Part shown: positions 62,966-64,000 of the stretch, piece after piece
Position numbering within the stretch: position 1 is the first letter of the stretch
Layout of the letters: the number at the start of each line of letters is the position of its first letter
Source: an uncultured Akkermansia sp.
GTDB lineage: Bacteria; Verrucomicrobiota; Verrucomicrobiia; Verrucomicrobiales; Akkermansiaceae
Direction of reading: 5' to 3'
Assembly (NCBI GenBank): GCA_944390825.1
Contig: CALXRG010000008.1
Span: forward strand, 32,191-96,190
Length of the DNA: 64,000 bases
Made by a program: the position numbers and the translations under genes
Notes under the pieces: model-generated
Database searches by the model: none
What the model was told of the DNA's origin: nothing
The model's input: the letters and a program-made list of their open reading frames with translations, nothing else

Positions 62966-63916
62966 ATGTCCCTTACACATCAATCCATTGAAACAGCAGT
63001 TGGTTGGTTCCTTTTTCATTGCGGATACGAAAAACGTCTCAATCCCAAAACCCTCCAGGCATACACATCAGACCTCAATCAAATGATCACCGCCATCAAG
63101 GCGGATTCCGGAGTCAGTCTCATCAGCCAGATCAACCCGGACGTCATACGAACCTACCTCAAAGGCCTCTCCCCCTACAAAGCCAAAACCATCAAGCGGA
63201 AAATGGCCTCCGCCAAAGCCTTCTTCAACTACCTCGAACAGGAATTTGAAGACTACCACAACCCGATGCGCAAAGTACGGGTCAAAATCAAAGTCCCTCT
63301 CACCTTGCCCAACGTTCTCACCCTGTCAGAAATCAGCCAAATCCTTTCCCACCTGTACGCTCAGCGCGACACGACAGACAGCGAACGGAAACGCGAACAA
63401 CTCCTGCGCCTCATCGCCATCGTCGAACTGCTGTTTGGCGCGGGCCTGCGCGTCTCCGAACTCTGCGCCCTGCACATCAGCGACATTGACTTGCAGGAAG
63501 GCCTCGTCAAAGTCTATGGCAAAGGCAGCAGAGAGCGCGTCATCCAAATCTGCCAGCCAGCCATCATCCGAGCACTGGAAGACTACCTCAGCCTCTCTGC
63601 CTGCCACGGAACAGAAGGCACACGCCCCCTCTTCCTCAACCTGCGGGGAGAACCACTCGATGCCCAATCCGTCCGAGCCAGTATCAAAAAGCTTGCACGG
63701 GAAGCCGGCATCAACAAACGCGTGACACCCCACACCTTCCGCCATACCCTGGCAACCCTCCTGCTGGAAGAAGGCGTTGACATCAAGTACATCCAAACCA
63801 TCCTCGGTCACAGCTCCCTCTCCACCACCCAGATCTATACCCACGTCACCAACACCCGTCAGAAAATCATCCTCCGCGACTTCCATCCCCGCCGTCGGCT
63901 GAGCCCAGAACAATAA
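62966..63916 (+). CDS. Tyrosine recombinase, XerC/XerD type
   Basis: A 316-residue site-specific recombinase. The N-terminal SAM-like domain (about 1-100) contains NPKTLQAYTSDLNQMITAIK. The catalytic domain keeps the full set: Arg in GAGLRVSELCALHISDIDL, Lys in VYGKGSRERVI, His-x-x-Arg in TPHTFRHTLATLLLEEG, His in LGHSSLSTTQ and Tyr in IYTHVTNTRQK. Length suits XerC/XerD or an unlinked XerA-like chromosome-dimer resolvase as well as a mobile-element integrase. Base composition is lower in GC than that of the glycan genes before it, and no attachment sites were found. The adjoining 62708-62965 has no gene. The housekeeping versus mobile role is unresolved. Confidence 0.92.
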   Translation: MSLTHQSIETAVGWFLFHCGYEKRLNPKTLQAYTSDLNQMITAIKADSGVSLISQINPDVIRTYLKGLSPYKAKTIKRKMASAKAFFNYLEQEFEDYHNPMRKVRVKIKVPLTLPNVLTLSEISQILSHLYAQRDTTDSERKREQLLRLIAIVELLFGAGLRVSELCALHISDIDLQEGLVKVYGKGSRERVIQICQPAIIRALEDYLSLSACHGTEGTRPLFLNLRGEPLDAQSVRASIKKLAREAGINKRVTPHTFRHTLATLLLEEGVDIKYIQTILGHSSLSTTQIYTHVTNTRQKIILRDFHPRRRLSPEQ

Positions 63917-63940
63917 CCCAGAGAACGATAATCTGCAATT

Positions 63941-64000
63941 ATGGATGAATTTATGAATGAAACTGAGTTTGTGAATCAGGTATCTGAGCAGCACAGAAAG
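63941..64000 (+). CDS. Start of an unidentified gene, cut by the window edge
   Basis: Twenty codons open from ATG 63941, reading DEFMNETEFVNQVSEQHRK. GATAAT at 63927-63932 ends 8 bases before the ATG, the spacing seen at many other gene heads here, although its -35 is unclear. The fragment is too short to identify. A second in-frame ATG is at 63953. Confidence 0.45.
   Translation, partial: MDEFMNETEFVNQVSEQHRK

Noticed and set aside
62966..63916. Integrase of a genomic island
   Set aside because: No attachment-site repeats, tRNA junction or phage-type genes are visible nearby; a housekeeping Xer role is equally likely.

Overview
The window is about 60% GC, densely coded, and carries only housekeeping and glycan-metabolism genes, with no intact mobile element. 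The gene set suggests a Verrucomicrobia-type bacterium, probably near Akkermansia. The pointers are a fused MurC-MurB gene beside ddl and ftsQ, a glycogen-synthase-like GT4 gene paired with a GH57 protein, a one-repeat PUR protein, and an intracellular mannosidase set with an SSS symporter. This placement is inference from gene content; no marker gene such as 16S rRNA is present.

Layout. 1-1620: ilvD, cut by the window edge. 2330-8397 (minus): murCB, ddl, ftsQ, then a DUF805 and a DUF697-like membrane protein where ftsA/ftsZ would often lie. 8607-11636 (minus): GH57-like protein, GT4 glycogen synthase and a PUR protein. 12105-15191 (plus): membrane P-loop GTPase and rarA. 15696-18727 (minus): rnr and a DUF3313-like lipoprotein. 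18901-28079 (plus): M20 peptidase, ABC ATPase, a decayed secreted metalloprotease, gapA, rnz and two tandem transglutaminase-like genes. 28407-31781 (plus): proC-proB-proA. 31923-38891 (minus): complete F1Fo ATP synthase operon atpBEFHAGDC. 39413-40378 (minus): msrAB. 40773-46960 (plus): coiled-coil membrane protein, metF, TPR protein, unknown protein, tRNA-Arg(CCT) and a U32 peptidase. 46963-50718 (minus): OppD-like ATPase, DEDDh exonuclease, amidohydrolase and a membrane protein. 51455-53142 (plus): TIGR04076-like protein and a Sel1 lipoprotein. 53219-61710: divergent GH38 (minus) and GH2-SSS (plus), a plausible manno-oligosaccharide import and degradation locus. 61745-62707 (minus): membrane gene broken by an in-frame TAG. 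62966-63916 (plus): Xer-type recombinase, followed by the start of another gene.

Three patterns cross gene boundaries. (1) At about a dozen transcription-unit heads a sigma70-like -35/-10 pair ends only 5-10 bases before the start codon and usually no Shine-Dalgarno is present, so leaderless or nearly leaderless mRNAs are predicted; gapA, msrAB, the PUR gene and the atp operon have ordinary leaders. (2) Many intergenic gaps hold two or three tandem copies of unrelated 11-25 bp units. (3) Several genes are decaying: the metalloprotease (two TAG codons and a frameshift), the 61745-62707 membrane gene (one TAG), and the 5' end of the first transglutaminase gene. All boundaries, motifs and promoters were read by eye; no database search was run.
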